Of a DNA stretch of 64,000 nt, positions 16,842 through 25,802 are shown piece by piece. The position numbers and the translations under genes are program-made. The stretch spans positions 1,860,001 through 1,924,000 of the forward strand of contig NZ_BAAAWO010000001.1 in NCBI RefSeq assembly GCF_039535115.1, given 5' to 3'. This DNA is from Paeniglutamicibacter sulfureus (GTDB lineage: Bacteria; Actinomycetota; Actinomycetes; Actinomycetales; Micrococcaceae). The notes beneath the pieces were generated by a model, which saw only the letters and a program-made list of their open reading frames with translations, did not search any database and was not told where the DNA came from. Numbering within the stretch: the stretch's first letter is position 1; each line of letters begins with the position of its first letter.

Positions 16842-17147
16842 TTACCAGGAAGACTTGGTGATGCCCGGAAGCTCGCCACGGTGTGCCATGTCGCGGAAGC
16901 GAACACGGGAGATACCGAACTTCTGGAGGGTACCGCGGGGACGGCCGTCGATGGCGTCGCGGTTGCGAACGCGGATCGGCGATGCGTTGCGGGGCAGCTT
17001 CTGCAGGCCCAAGCGGGCCTCTTCGCGTGCCTCATCGGTTGCGTTCGGGTCAACGAGGGTCTTCTTCAAGGTTGCACGCTTTTCGGCGTAACGCTCTACG
17101 ATGACCTTGCGCTGCTCGTTCTTAGCAATCATGGACTTCTTGGCCAT
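16842..17147 (-). CDS. rpsN: 30S ribosomal protein S14, zinc-independent form
   Basis: A 101-residue S14 starting [14 protein letters not shown] and ending PGITKSSW, the long alpha-type S14 with [31 protein letters not shown]. It contains no cysteine, so it is the zinc-free (C-minus) form. It is the last gene of the rpmB-rpmG-rpsN cluster, 2 nt after rpmG. In several actinobacteria such copies are Zur-controlled reserves; in Micrococcaceae they may be the only copies. Confidence 0.96.
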   Translation of the reverse strand: MAKKSMIAKNEQRKVIVERYAEKRATLKKTLVDPNATDEAREEARLGLQKLPRNASPIRVRNRDAIDGRPRGTLQKFGISRVRFRDMAHRGELPGITKSSW

Positions 17148-17149
17148 CT

Positions 17150-17317
17150 TTAGCGCTCCTCTCGGAATTCGACGTGCTTGCGGACTACCGGGTCGTACTT
17201 CTTCAGAACCATGCGGTCTGGGTTGTTACGACGGTTCTTACGGGTCACGTAAGTGAAACCGGTGCCGGCGGTCGACTTGAGCTTGATGATGGGACGTACG
17301 TCCTTATCCTTAGCCAC
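17150..17317 (-). CDS. rpmG: 50S ribosomal protein L33, zinc-independent form
   Basis: A 55-residue L33 starting at a GTG at 17317: [19 protein letters not shown], then [17 protein letters not shown] and a [11 protein letters not shown] end. No CxxC pairs are present, so it is the zinc-free form. Its start GTG shares one base with the TAG stop of rpmB (TAGTG), and rpsN starts 2 nt downstream, giving tight coupling. Confidence 0.94.
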   Translation of the reverse strand: MAKDKDVRPIIKLKSTAGTGFTYVTRKNRRNNPDRMVLKKYDPVVRKHVEFREER

Positions 17318-17553
17318 TAGATCTTCACACCCTTTGCAATGAGTCCGGTTACAACGGCGTCGATACCGCGAACGTCAATGAGCTTGATGCCCTTTGCCGA
17401 CAGGGTCAGCGTGACGTTACGGCGCAGGGACGGAACCCAGTAGCGCTTCTTCTGGATATTCGGGTCGAACCGACGCTTGTTGCGGCGGTGCGAGTGGGAG
17501 ATGCTGTGTCCGAAGTTCGGAACTGCACCAGTCACCTGGCATACTGCTGCCAT
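17317..17553 (-). CDS. rpmB: 50S ribosomal protein L28
   Basis: A 78-residue L28: [32 protein letters not shown], then [17 protein letters not shown]. Only one cysteine (Cys5) is present, so no zinc ribbon. The ATG at 17553 is chosen because GAGGAG precedes it; the in-frame GTG at 17559 is too close to that site. It is the first gene of the three-gene ribosomal cluster. Confidence 0.94.
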   Translation of the reverse strand: MAAVCQVTGAVPNFGHSISHSHRRNKRRFDPNIQKKRYWVPSLRRNVTLTLSAKGIKLIDVRGIDAVVTGLIAKGVKI

Positions 17554-17969
17554 GATCACTCCTCAGTTGTAGTAAATATTGGCGGTACTCGTTGACAGAT
17601 ACAGCGGAAAACTGCTGCCTCTGAATCTGCGTATAAGAGTCCCGCCACCAGTTGTGACACCGTTATTACTGCACACTTTGAAGGTAACCAGGCTGGGTGA
17701 GAACCAACCGAAGCGCCTTGATTAGCGTGAAAGACGGTGAACCTCGCGGTCGGTGAGTATTTTTCCCTACTCACATAACCGCGATATTCGGTTTTACGGG
17801 TAACCGCACAAACCCGATTGGGCATGCACGACTTAACGCCTAATCATTCTAGGCGATTAACACATCGGCAGCCAAATCGACAACAGGCCTTTTTAGCTTC
17901 CCTGCATGCGATCTACCTCACTACCGCGGCCGGTTGGGCCACTGCGGGGCAGAATGGCCCGGACGCTCC
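17554..17969. other. Leader region of rpmB cluster and downstream region of MarR gene
   Basis: About 415 nt without a gene. It contains GAGGAG for rpmB and two inverted repeats. GTGAGTA-(8)-TACTCAC is at 17753-17774, and TTAACGCCTA-(7)-TAGGCGATTAA is at 17833-17860, 110 nt beyond the MarR stop and possibly its terminator. I looked for a Zur-box-like sequence (TGAAAATGATTTTCA type) and did not find a convincing one. Confidence 0.45.
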
Positions 17970-18443
17970 CTACCGAAGGATCCAGTGTTCGGGGTTCAGC
18001 CGGCCGACGAGCTTCCGGCCGATTCGCGCCAATTCAGCGACATCGCGGTCGTCAAGTCCCTGAAAAATCAGCTTTTGCACCGAATCGACGTGTTCGGGGG
18101 CCAGGGAAACGACAGTGTCCCAACCTTCGCCCGTGAGCTTGGCAATGGTGACCCGGGCGTCCTCGGCGGACCTGCTGCGCATGACCCACCCGCGCCCCTC
18201 AAGCTTCTTGACCACATGCGAGAGGCGCGACAGCGAGGAACTGGTGCGCGATGCAAGCTCGCTCATGGGGAGGATGTGATCGGGTGCCTCCGACAACATG
18301 GCCAGCACCGTGTAGTCAAACAGGGTGATCTTTGCCTGGACCTGCAATTCGCTGTCGAGAGCCGCCGGCAACAACGTCGTAACCGACACCAGTGCCAACC
18401 AGGCTTCTCGTTCCACGGGCGTCAGCCACTTCGGTTCAGTCAT
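17970..18443 (-). CDS. MarR-family transcriptional regulator
   Basis: A 157-residue regulator starting MTEPKWLTPVERE, with AAGGA before the ATG at 18443. The MarR core reads APDHILPMSELASRTSSSLSRLSHVVKKLEGRGWVMR followed by the wing SAEDARVTIAKLTGEG. The frame upstream to 18497 is not supported. It lies 90 nt downstream of the polyamine-type permease on the same strand, either at the end of that operon or independent. Target unknown. Confidence 0.9.
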   Translation of the reverse strand: MTEPKWLTPVEREAWLALVSVTTLLPAALDSELQVQAKITLFDYTVLAMLSEAPDHILPMSELASRTSSSLSRLSHVVKKLEGRGWVMRSRSAEDARVTIAKLTGEGWDTVVSLAPEHVDSVQKLIFQGLDDRDVAELARIGRKLVGRLNPEHWILR

Positions 18444-18533
18444 GGGCACTATCCTTCCATAGGCCCCGCCCGCATTCCCCTTTTTCGCCCTTGTCACAAG
18501 TGGTTAGTGGCATAAATCGCCCTCCTTGCACCG

Positions 18534-19331
18534 TCAGCGCGCGGCAAGCGCCTTGCGGCGGCGGTAGGCAATGACCTGGGAGGTCACCACGACCACCAGC
18601 GCAAGGATGAACATCGCCGATCCGATCACGTTCGCCTGGGCCGGGATGCCCCGGGTGGCAGAGACGTAGATGAACTTCGGGAAGGTCGAGAAGTTCCCGG
18701 AGTTGAAGTTCGTGATGATGAAGTCGTCGAAGCTCATCGCGAACGACAGCAACGCCGCGGCCACGATGCCGGGAACCAATAGCGGGAAGGTCACCTTCCA
18801 GAAGGTGGCGAACGGACTGGCGTAGAGGTCGGAGGCTGCTTCTTCCAGTCGCGGGTCCAGCGACGACACTCGCGCCCTAACCGTAACCACCACGAACGAC
18901 ATGCAGAAGATGATGTGGGAAATCACGATGGTGCTGAATCCGAGTTCCCATCCAAGGTTCAGAAACTGGGCCAGGAGGGAGGCGCCGAGCACCACCTCCG
19001 GTGTTGCCAGGGGCAGGATGATCAGCAAGTCCGCGGTGTTGCGGAACTTGAACTTGTAGCGCACCAGCCCCAATGCCACGCAGGTTCCGAGAACCGTGGC
19101 GAAGATGGTGGCAACCACGCCGATCTGCAGTGAGTTCACCAGCGACTCGCACACGTTGGGCGCACCGCAGGGGTTCTTCCAGTTGTCGAGCGTGAATCCA
19201 CGCCACTCAAGATTGGTTCGCCCGGCATCGTTGAACGAGAAAACGAAGATGTAGGCAATTGGTACCAGCAGATAGATGAAGGCAAGGCCCCCGGCGACCG
19301 GAATGAACCAGCGCCCAAATTTTTGTCTCAT
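18534..19331 (-). CDS. Polyamine-type ABC transporter permease, PotC-like
   Basis: A 265-residue inner-membrane permease starting MRQKFGRW after GGAAGG. Six membrane spans are visible. The EAA loop (EAASDLYASPFATFWKVTFPLLVPG) is followed by the PotC-type SFDDFIITNFNSG segment. It pairs with the PotB-like permease 11 nt upstream. Together with the PotA- and PotD-like genes it forms a spermidine/putrescine-family importer; GABA or another amine is equally possible as substrate. Confidence 0.93.
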   Translation of the reverse strand: MRQKFGRWFIPVAGGLAFIYLLVPIAYIFVFSFNDAGRTNLEWRGFTLDNWKNPCGAPNVCESLVNSLQIGVVATIFATVLGTCVALGLVRYKFKFRNTADLLIILPLATPEVVLGASLLAQFLNLGWELGFSTIVISHIIFCMSFVVVTVRARVSSLDPRLEEAASDLYASPFATFWKVTFPLLVPGIVAAALLSFAMSFDDFIITNFNSGNFSTFPKFIYVSATRGIPAQANVIGSAMFILALVVVVTSQVIAYRRRKALAAR

Positions 19332-19342
19332 GCCAAGCCTTC

Positions 19343-20287
19343 CTAGAACAGTTCCTTGGTGCCGAAGCGCCTGATGTAGATCATGACCAACGCAAGGATC
19401 AGGATCATCAGGATGAAGCTCAGCGCCGAGGCCCCGGGGTAGTCGACAACCTTGAAGAAGCGCGAATCGATGATCTGCCCGATCATGGCCGTGTCGCGGT
19501 TGTTCCCCAGCAGTGCGGCATTGACGTAATCGCCGGCCGCCGGGATAAAGGTGAGCAGGGTTCCGGCAAAGACGCCGGGCATCGACAGGGGCAAGGTCAC
19601 CTTGAAGAAGGTGGTCAGCGGACTGGCGTACAGGTCTCCCGAGGCCTCCAGGAGGTTGGTGTCCAGCCGGTCCAGGTTCGCGTAGATCGGCAACATCATG
19701 AACGGCAGGAAGTTGTAGGTCAGCCCGCACACGACGGCGAAAGCGGTGGCGGTGAGGTGGCCGTCCGCCGGCAGGATCGCGATGGCCCGCAGCACCGTCA
19801 CCACCGGTCCTTCGTCGGAGAGAATCTGCTTCCATGCCTGGGTGCGCAGGATGAAGCTGGAGAAGAACGGTGCGATCAAAAGCACCAACAGGATCCCCTG
19901 CAACAGCTGCCGCCCCCTCAGCCGAACCGCCACGAGATACGCCATGGGGTAGCCGATGACCAAGGCAGCAACGGTTGCGATGAACGCGAAGATGAACGAG
20001 CGCAGGAACACCTCCCAATAGGCGCTGACCACAGTGGCGTAGTTGCCGAATTCGAGTCCCGGAACGAACTCGCCGATTTCGGCTCCCGGGGGCCTGGCGT
20101 AGAGCGACATTCCCAGGAGCACCACGACCGGGGCCGCAAAGAACAGGGCCAGGACGGCCATGCCCGGAATGATCAGGTACAGGCCGATCCGGCCCTTGCG
20201 CCTTTCGGCGAGGATTTCCTCTTCGCTGCGCAGGTCCTGTGGAGGCTTGCTCTTGCGCCGGGACGAACGGGCAGCGGTGGCGGTCAT
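19343..20287 (-). CDS. Polyamine-type ABC transporter permease, PotB-like
   Basis: A 314-residue permease. A basic N-terminus (SSRRKSK) is followed by six spans; the EAA loop reads LLEASGDLYASPLTTFFKVTLPLSMPG and the next conserved block FIPAAGDYVNAALLG. Its ATG overlaps the stop of the PotA-like gene (ATGA). It forms the channel with the PotC-like partner. Confidence 0.93.
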   Translation of the reverse strand: MTATAARSSRRKSKPPQDLRSEEEILAERRKGRIGLYLIIPGMAVLALFFAAPVVVLLGMSLYARPPGAEIGEFVPGLEFGNYATVVSAYWEVFLRSFIFAFIATVAALVIGYPMAYLVAVRLRGRQLLQGILLVLLIAPFFSSFILRTQAWKQILSDEGPVVTVLRAIAILPADGHLTATAFAVVCGLTYNFLPFMMLPIYANLDRLDTNLLEASGDLYASPLTTFFKVTLPLSMPGVFAGTLLTFIPAAGDYVNAALLGNNRDTAMIGQIIDSRFFKVVDYPGASALSFILMILILALVMIYIRRFGTKELF

Positions 20288-21438
20288 ACCGCGTCCTGCC
20301 CTGTTGTGGTCTTCTCTGACCCGTCGAGACCGAAGGAGAATTCCGGTTCCCAGGTCATGCGGACGGTGTCCCCGCGCTGTGCCGGGGCTTGTCCCAGGTT
20401 CTGGGAGAACGTGGCGATGGTTCCGATGCCTTGGACCTCCACCAGGTATTCGGTGCTGACCCCGGTGAACGAGGCGTCCAAGACGGAGCCGGTGAGCATG
20501 TTGGCGCTGGCCGAGTATTCGTCGGTCACGTTCATCACCCGCATCTTCTCCGGTCGAACGCCCACCACGGCGGCACCATGATGCGACACGGCCCGCTCCT
20601 TGGGCATGACCAGCCGGTGGCCCGCCACGTTGACGGCGACGGCGTCGCCGAGGTCCTCGGTGACGGTTCCGGGCATGAGATTGGATTTGCCCAGAAAGTT
20701 GGCGACAAAGGCGGTCCTGGGCAGTTCATACAAATCGCGTGGGGCACCCATTTGCTCGATCTTGCCCTTGTTCATCACCGCTACGGTGTCGGCCATGGTC
20801 ATGGCCTCCTCCTGGTCGTGGGTCACGTGGATGAACGTCAGGCCGACCTCGGTCTGGATGGATTTGAGTTCGACCTGCATTTGCCGCCGCAGCTTCATGT
20901 CGAGCGCACCGAGGGGTTCGTCGAGCAACAGGACCGCGGGACGGTTGACCAGGGCGCGGGCGAGGGCCACTCGCTGCTGCTGCCCGCCGGAGAGTTGCAT
21001 GGGCTTGCGCGCGGACATGTGGTCCAGCTCCACCATGGCCAGCGCCGCCTTGGCCCGCTCGAGTGAATCCTTGACCCGCTTTCGCTTGAGTCCAAAGGCC
21101 ACGTTGTCCAGAACGGTCATGTGCGGGAAAAGGGCGTAGGACTGGAAGACCGTGTTCACCTGGCGTTGAAAGGACGGGAGCTTGGTGACGTCCTTGCCGC
21201 CGATGCTGATGGTGCCGCTGGTGGGCTGTTCCAGGCCTGCGATCATCCGAAGCGTGGTGGTCTTGCCGCAGCCCGAGGGTCCCAGCAGGGCGAAGAACGT
21301 ACCGCTTGGCACCGTCAGCGTCAGGTCGTCGACGGCGGTGAAATCCGTGAACCGCTTCGTGACATTGCCCAGGTGGAGGTCGGCTCCGGAGGAGGCTGTG
21401 GGCTGGGTTTGGTCCTTCAGGGTGGTCGTGGTTGTCAT
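20284..21438 (-). CDS. Polyamine-type ABC transporter ATP-binding protein, PotA-like
   Basis: A 384-residue ATPase with Walker A GPSGCGKTT, Q-loop TVFQSYALFPHMTV, signature LSGGQQQR, Walker B LLLDEPLGALD and switch His in THDQEEA. A C-terminal TOBE domain (about residues 285-370) carries the PotA/CUT1-type beta-barrel. The gap to the binding-protein gene upstream is 103 nt, and it overlaps the PotB-like gene by 4 nt. Confidence 0.94.
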   Translation of the reverse strand: MTTTTTLKDQTQPTASSGADLHLGNVTKRFTDFTAVDDLTLTVPSGTFFALLGPSGCGKTTTLRMIAGLEQPTSGTISIGGKDVTKLPSFQRQVNTVFQSYALFPHMTVLDNVAFGLKRKRVKDSLERAKAALAMVELDHMSARKPMQLSGGQQQRVALARALVNRPAVLLLDEPLGALDMKLRRQMQVELKSIQTEVGLTFIHVTHDQEEAMTMADTVAVMNKGKIEQMGAPRDLYELPRTAFVANFLGKSNLMPGTVTEDLGDAVAVNVAGHRLVMPKERAVSHHGAAVVGVRPEKMRVMNVTDEYSASANMLTGSVLDASFTGVSTEYLVEVQGIGTIATFSQNLGQAPAQRGDTVRMTWEPEFSFGLDGSEKTTTGQDAV

Positions 21439-21541
21439 TATCGGACGCCAATCACTTGCTGGGACTCGTTGTGGACCGGGGTTTCGGCCATCCCGCGGAC
21501 GGGTCGCCGGTGCGAGGCCCGGCGGTGTCCGAGGAATGGCA

Positions 21542-22777
21542 TCAAGCGCCGATCGATGTCTGGAACTGGCCGTTGAAATTGGTTTCTTCCTCGGCGCTCA
21601 GGGACCTGAACACGTGTGCCTTGGCCAGATCGGACTCAGAGGGGAAGATCAACGGATTGTCCATCAGGCTCGGATCGATTTTTTCCATCGCCTCCTTGGC
21701 GCCCTGGACCGGGGAAATGAAGTTCACGTAGGCCGCCACCTGGGCCGCGATCTCCGGTTCGTAGTAGTAGTCCATCAGCTTTTCGGCATTGGCCTTGCGG
21801 GGAGATGCCACGGGAACCATGAGGTTGTCGCTCCACAGCGTTCCGCCTGCCTCCGGGAGCACGAACTCCCACTGGTCGTCGTTCTCGAAGTTCATCTGGG
21901 TGATGTCGCCACTCCAGACTATTCCGGCAATTGCGTCCCCGGAGATGAAGTCTTCCTTGTAGGAGTTGCCCTTGACCTGTCGGATCTGTCCGTTGGCGAT
22001 TTGTTGGGAGAGCACGTCGGTGGCGGCCGCGAATTCGGTGTCTCCCCAGCCGCCGGCGATGTCCACGCCGTTGTCGAGCATCAGCAGACCCATGGTGTCG
22101 CGCATTTCATCGAGTACGGTGATGCGGCCCTTGAGGTCAGAATTCCACAGGTCTGAGACCGTCCGAAGGCCCTTGGGGTACTTTGCCTTGTTATAGGCAA
22201 TGCCCGCGTAGCCGCTTTGCCAGGTCAACGAGTTCTTGCGCCCCGGGTCGAAGTCGACTTCCTGCAAGCTCGGCAGCAGGTTTTTGATATTGGGGATGTT
22301 CGCATGGTCCAGCTCCTGGGTGAACCCTTGGCGAATCACGCGGCCGGCCATCCAGTCGGTCAGGGTCATGATGTCCTGCCCGATGTCCTGCCCGGCCGCG
22401 AGCTGCGCCTGGACCTTGCCGTAATAGGAATCGTTTCCGTCGATGTCCTCGGCGTAGTTCACCTTGATTCCGGTGCGCTTGGTGAAGTCCTCCAGCGTCG
22501 GATAGTTCTTGGCCTCATCGTCGTAGTCCAGGTAGAGGGTCCAGTTGGCCCAGAAGATGTTCTTGTCGCTTTGGGACAAGTCGCTCACTGCGCTGGCGCT
22601 GCTCGCGGTGTTGCTTCCCGTGCCTCCGGTTCCGCAGGCGGCCAGGAAGGCCGCGAGCCCAAGGCCCCCGGCACCGGCCAGCAACTTGCGTCGCGAGAGC
22701 TGGATTCTTTGCGCCTGCCGGACCAGGGCCCGTACCGCTGGATCCCTGGGCAGCTCACGCTGGTTCTGGTTGGACAT
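21542..22777 (-). CDS. Polyamine-type ABC transporter substrate-binding lipoprotein, PotD-like
   Basis: A 411-residue binding protein starting MSNQNQREL (ATG 22777, preceded by AAGGGG). The signal is Tat-like: SRRKLLAGAGG followed by a hydrophobic stretch and the lipobox LAA-C (Cys48), so it is probably exported folded and lipidated. The mature protein has the PotD-type NIFWANWTLYLDYDDE start and the CPVQ-like SPVQGAKEAMEKIDP segment. It is the first gene of the importer operon, divergent from the Lrp-aminotransferase pair. Confidence 0.93.
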   Translation of the reverse strand: MSNQNQRELPRDPAVRALVRQAQRIQLSRRKLLAGAGGLGLAAFLAACGTGGTGSNTASSASAVSDLSQSDKNIFWANWTLYLDYDDEAKNYPTLEDFTKRTGIKVNYAEDIDGNDSYYGKVQAQLAAGQDIGQDIMTLTDWMAGRVIRQGFTQELDHANIPNIKNLLPSLQEVDFDPGRKNSLTWQSGYAGIAYNKAKYPKGLRTVSDLWNSDLKGRITVLDEMRDTMGLLMLDNGVDIAGGWGDTEFAAATDVLSQQIANGQIRQVKGNSYKEDFISGDAIAGIVWSGDITQMNFENDDQWEFVLPEAGGTLWSDNLMVPVASPRKANAEKLMDYYYEPEIAAQVAAYVNFISPVQGAKEAMEKIDPSLMDNPLIFPSESDLAKAHVFRSLSAEEETNFNGQFQTSIGA

Positions 22778-23053
22778 TCTCGGATTCCCCTTCAACTGGG
22801 CAGCGTCTTCCCCTGACGCGCAGTGGGTGATCGTGACCCCAGTCACGCTCGACTCTTGACATGGATCATGTCAGGAATCATCTGTGCTGACAATAGTTTT
22901 CGTTGACTTACATTTCGCACACGAAGGAAATCAACCGTGAGGCGACCCTTCCACAACTGATTCCTTAGGGCTATGCTCATTCTCAAGCAATGTGGCAGGG
23001 GCCGCGTCGCGGAGCACGGACACCCGTCTGATCGATCAGGAGGTCGATAGGAA

Positions 23054-23533
23054 GTGACCCAGTCCCCACCCAACGGAGCATCCAACGGTTTCATCATGGA
23101 TGAAACCTCCAAGGCCATCATTGAGCAGTTGCAGCAGGACGGTCGCCGTTCCTACGCAGCGATCGGCAAAGCGGTTGGCCTGAGCGAGGCCGCGGTGCGG
23201 CAACGGGTCCAGAAACTCGTCGATAGCAAAGTCATGCAGGTGGTTGCGGTCACCGACCCCCTCCAGCTTGGCTTCAAGCGCCAGGCCCTGCTGGGCATTA
23301 GGTCCACCGGCGACATCATTGCCACAGCGGATCGGATCGCCGCCCTGCCCGAAGTCGACTACTGCGTTGTGGTGGCCGGTCCTTCGGACATCATTGCCGA
23401 AGTCATTTGCGCCAATGATGAGGACCTGCTTCGTATCATCACTGAAATTCGATCCGTGGAAGGGGTACGTGAAACCGAAACGTTCATGTATCTCTCGCTA
23501 CGCAAACAGGAATATAACTGGGGTACCCGATGA
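23054..23533 (+). CDS. Lrp/AsnC-family transcriptional regulator
   Basis: A 159-residue regulator. AGGAGG at 23038-23043 favours the GTG at 23054; the ATG at 23096 (MDETSKAII) is the alternative. The N-terminal HTH reads LQQDGRRSYAAIGKAVGLSEAAVRQRVQKL and the C-terminal RAM/AsnC domain reads VVVAGPSDIIAEVICANDEDLLRIITEIRSVEGV. It overlaps the aminotransferase gene by 4 nt and is divergent from the polyamine importer, so it probably controls both. Confidence 0.93.
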   Translation: MTQSPPNGASNGFIMDETSKAIIEQLQQDGRRSYAAIGKAVGLSEAAVRQRVQKLVDSKVMQVVAVTDPLQLGFKRQALLGIRSTGDIIATADRIAALPEVDYCVVVAGPSDIIAEVICANDEDLLRIITEIRSVEGVRETETFMYLSLRKQEYNWGTR

Positions 23534-24957
23534 GCATTTCAAGCACCACCGCCAGCACCTCCACCAGCACCTCCACCAGCTCCACGCCCCTGGGAACCGA
23601 CCGACAATCGGCCGCCCGGGACCACCTGTGGATGCACATGGCTCGCCACTCTCCCTTACAGGGCGGGGCCCGAGTCCCGATCATCACCCGCGGCCAGGGG
23701 CACATGCTCTACGACGATGCGGGCAAGAGCTACATCGACGGCCTGGCCGGCCTCTTTGTCGTCAACGCCGGCCACGGGAGGGCCGAGCTGGCCGAGGCCG
23801 CGGCCAAGCAGGCGGAGAAACTGGCCTTCATGCCCCTGTGGTCCTATGCGCACGAACCGGCCATCGACCTGGCCGAGCGCCTGGCCAACTACGCACCAGG
23901 CGACCTTAACCGCGTCTTTTTCACCACCGGCGGCGGAGAAGCCGTCGAATCGGCATTCAAGTTAGCCAAGCAGTACTTCAAGCTGCAGGGAAAACCGGGA
24001 AAGCACAAGGTCATTTCCCGCGCTCTTGCCTACCATGGCACCCCGCAGGGCGCTCTGGCCATCACGTCGTTGCCGGACATGAAGACACCATTCGAGCCGC
24101 TGGTGCCCGGGACCTTCCGGGTGCCGAACACCAACTTCTACCGCGCCCCGGAGCAGTTCGCCGACAACGAGAAGGACTTCGGCCTGTGGGCCGCCGAGCG
24201 CATCCGCGAGGCGATCGAGTTCGAGGGGGCGGATTCCGTAGCGGCGGTCTTCCTTGAACCGGTGCAGAACTCCGGCGGTTGCTTCCCGCCGCCGCCGGGA
24301 TACTTCCAGCGGGTGCGCGAAATCTGCGACGAGTACGACGTGTTGTTGGTCTCTGACGAGGTCATCTGTGCCTTCGGCCGCATCGGCTCGATGTTCGCCT
24401 GCGATGACTTCGGCTACGTGCCGGACATCATCACCTGCGCCAAGGGCATGACCAGCGGCTACTCTCCGCTGGGTGCCATGATCGCCTCGGAGAAGCTCTT
24501 CGAGCCGTTCAAGCACGGGGACACCACGTTCTATCACGGCTACACCTTTGGCGGGCACCCCGTGTCTGCAGCCGTGGCGATGGCGAATTTGGACATCTTC
24601 GAGCGCGAGGGCCTGAACCAGCGGGTCAAGGACAATGCCCCGATCTTCAAGTCCACTCTGGAGAGGCTCAAGGACCTGCCGATTGTCGGGGACGTGCGCG
24701 GCGCCGGCTACTTCTACGGCATCGAGTTGGTCAAGGACAAGAAGACCAAGGAGACGTTCAATGACGATGAGTCCGAGCGCCTGTTGCGCGGCTTCCTCTC
24801 CACCGCACTCTTTGACGCCGGCTTGTATTGCCGCGCCGATGACCGCGGGGACCCCGTCATCCAGTTGGCACCGCCACTGACGGTGGGCCCGCCGGAGTTC
24901 GATGCGATGGAGTCGATCCTGCGGTCGGTGTTGACCGAAGCGGAAAACCACTTCTAG
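23530..24957 (+). CDS. Class III aminotransferase, probable polyamine/omega-amino acid:pyruvate transaminase
   Basis: A 475-residue PLP enzyme. It shows the class III signatures: FFTTGGGEAVESAFKLA, LVSDEVICAFGRIGSMF (PLP-binding Asp) and the Schiff-base lysine in TCAKGMTSGYSPLGAM. The HMARHSPLQ-like entry and YHGYTFGGHP fit putrescine/omega-amine transaminases (SpuC group). It probably converts an imported diamine or GABA to the aldehyde. The first 24 residues are a Ser/Thr repeat encoded by a 12-bp tandem duplication. It is coupled to the Lrp gene by ATGA. Confidence 0.9.
   Translation: MSISSTTASTSTSTSTSSTPLGTDRQSAARDHLWMHMARHSPLQGGARVPIITRGQGHMLYDDAGKSYIDGLAGLFVVNAGHGRAELAEAAAKQAEKLAFMPLWSYAHEPAIDLAERLANYAPGDLNRVFFTTGGGEAVESAFKLAKQYFKLQGKPGKHKVISRALAYHGTPQGALAITSLPDMKTPFEPLVPGTFRVPNTNFYRAPEQFADNEKDFGLWAAERIREAIEFEGADSVAAVFLEPVQNSGGCFPPPPGYFQRVREICDEYDVLLVSDEVICAFGRIGSMFACDDFGYVPDIITCAKGMTSGYSPLGAMIASEKLFEPFKHGDTTFYHGYTFGGHPVSAAVAMANLDIFEREGLNQRVKDNAPIFKSTLERLKDLPIVGDVRGAGYFYGIELVKDKKTKETFNDDESERLLRGFLSTALFDAGLYCRADDRGDPVIQLAPPLTVGPPEFDAMESILRSVLTEAENHF
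23554..23584 (+). repeat. 12-bp tandem repeat in aminotransferase N-terminus
   Basis: AGCACCTCCACC occurs twice exactly and is followed by a partial third copy. In frame it encodes alternating Ser-Thr. Repeat slippage in multiples of 12 would keep the frame and change only the tail length. Confidence 0.8.
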
Positions 24958-24973
24958 AAAGTGCTCGGTCGTC

Positions 24974-25018
24974 AGCAGGGGCGGGAGTCGATGGGTTTCA
25001 TCGGCTCCCGCCCCTGCT
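24974..25018. terminator. Bidirectional terminator
   Basis: AGCAGGGGCGGGAG pairs perfectly with CTCCCGCCCCTGCT (14 bp), continued by a T/G wobble and CGATG/CATCG around a GGTTT loop, for a 20-bp stem. It lies between the convergent aminotransferase and cupin genes. Confidence 0.85.
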
Positions 25019-25073
25019 CTGCTGTGGTGTCCTTTCGCGCCCCTGCTCCGTCCCTGTCGGCGCGAAGGCCGGG

Positions 25074-25358
25074 CTACTTGAGTTCGATCTCCACGAACAC
25101 GAACTCGGAGGCCGCGTCGTTGAAGACATTGTGCTCGCTGCCTGCGACCCTGGTGTAGGAAACCCCCGCCTGCAAGGAATTCACGACGACACCGTCCCTT
25201 GTCTCCAGGCCCAGCTCACCGGTGGACATCGGTACCACGACGTAGTCTGCGGGATGGACGTGCCAGCCGGTCTCCGTCCCCGGGGCGAAACGCCATTCGG
25301 TGACGCGTATGCGCTCATTCTCAATCTGGATGGTGGCAGTGGCAGCAGGACGTGTCAT
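25074..25358 (-). CDS. Small cupin-domain protein
   Basis: A 94-residue single-domain cupin starting MTRPAATATI. The metal-site pattern is G-T-E-T-G-W-H-V-H-P-A-D-Y-V-V-V-P (motif 1, His/His) and motif 2 VAGSEHNVFND. Such small cupins bind a metal and act as isomerases, dioxygenases or sensors; nothing here narrows it. It is convergent with the aminotransferase. Confidence 0.82.
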   Translation of the reverse strand: MTRPAATATIQIENERIRVTEWRFAPGTETGWHVHPADYVVVPMSTGELGLETRDGVVVNSLQAGVSYTRVAGSEHNVFNDAASEFVFVEIELK

Positions 25359-25679
25359 CGTTATCGTTCGCTTTCCATGTTTCGGTACTCGACCAATGTT
25401 CGGGTGGAAGCCAGGGGGGCTGCCGCGGTTCGCGGGCGCGTAGCCGGGCAAAGCCGGCAACAGCGCCGCGGCGTGCCTCGCCGCTCTCATTCTGTCTCAA
25501 TGCCAATAGTCAGGACAAGAAAAATGGCCGGGCCCCGAAATAGGATTCCGATCCTGAGGAAGTAGTCCCGGCAGAGGAAACCGCGTCGTAGGGCAGCCGA
25601 ACCACGCTTCACTGCCGCCTGGCTCTCGCCTCGTTGGCTGACGTCGCCCACCACCGTGTTGCTGGCCCCAGGACCCGAG

Positions 25680-25705
25680 GCATCGCCGAAAAAAGTCGGC
25701 GATGC
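25680..25705. repeat. Perfect inverted repeat with A-rich loop
   Basis: GCATCGCCGA, loop AAAAAG, TCGGCGATGC: 10-bp arms. The right arm runs directly into the 12-bp tandem repeat that follows. On the minus strand the loop is T-rich. Confidence 0.75.
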
Positions 25706-25724
25706 GCAAGAAGATGCGCAAGAA
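25701..25724 (+). repeat. 12-bp tandem repeat
   Basis: GATGCGCAAGAA occurs twice in direct succession and is followed by degenerate copies (CAAGACACGCAAGAACAAG). In one frame it would encode a Met-Arg-Lys-Lys type basic peptide, but no ribosome-binding site precedes it. Confidence 0.75.
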
Positions 25725-25779
25725 CAAGACACGCAAGAACAAGTCGACCTTCCCCCACTGCTTTCACGAAGAAGGGCCG

Positions 25780-25802
25780 GGGAAGTTCATCATGAACTTC
25801 CC
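25780..25802. repeat. 23-nt palindrome
   Basis: GGGAAGTTCAT-C-ATGAACTTCCC, with 11-bp perfect arms around a single central base. It could be a protein-binding dyad or, as RNA, a hairpin with an ATCAT loop serving as the DoxX terminator, whose stop is 56 nt away on the right. Confidence 0.7.

Noticed and set aside
17554..17830. Possible Zur box upstream of rpmB
   Set aside because: AT-rich dyad fragments are present but none fits the TGAAAATGATTTTCA-type pattern well enough.
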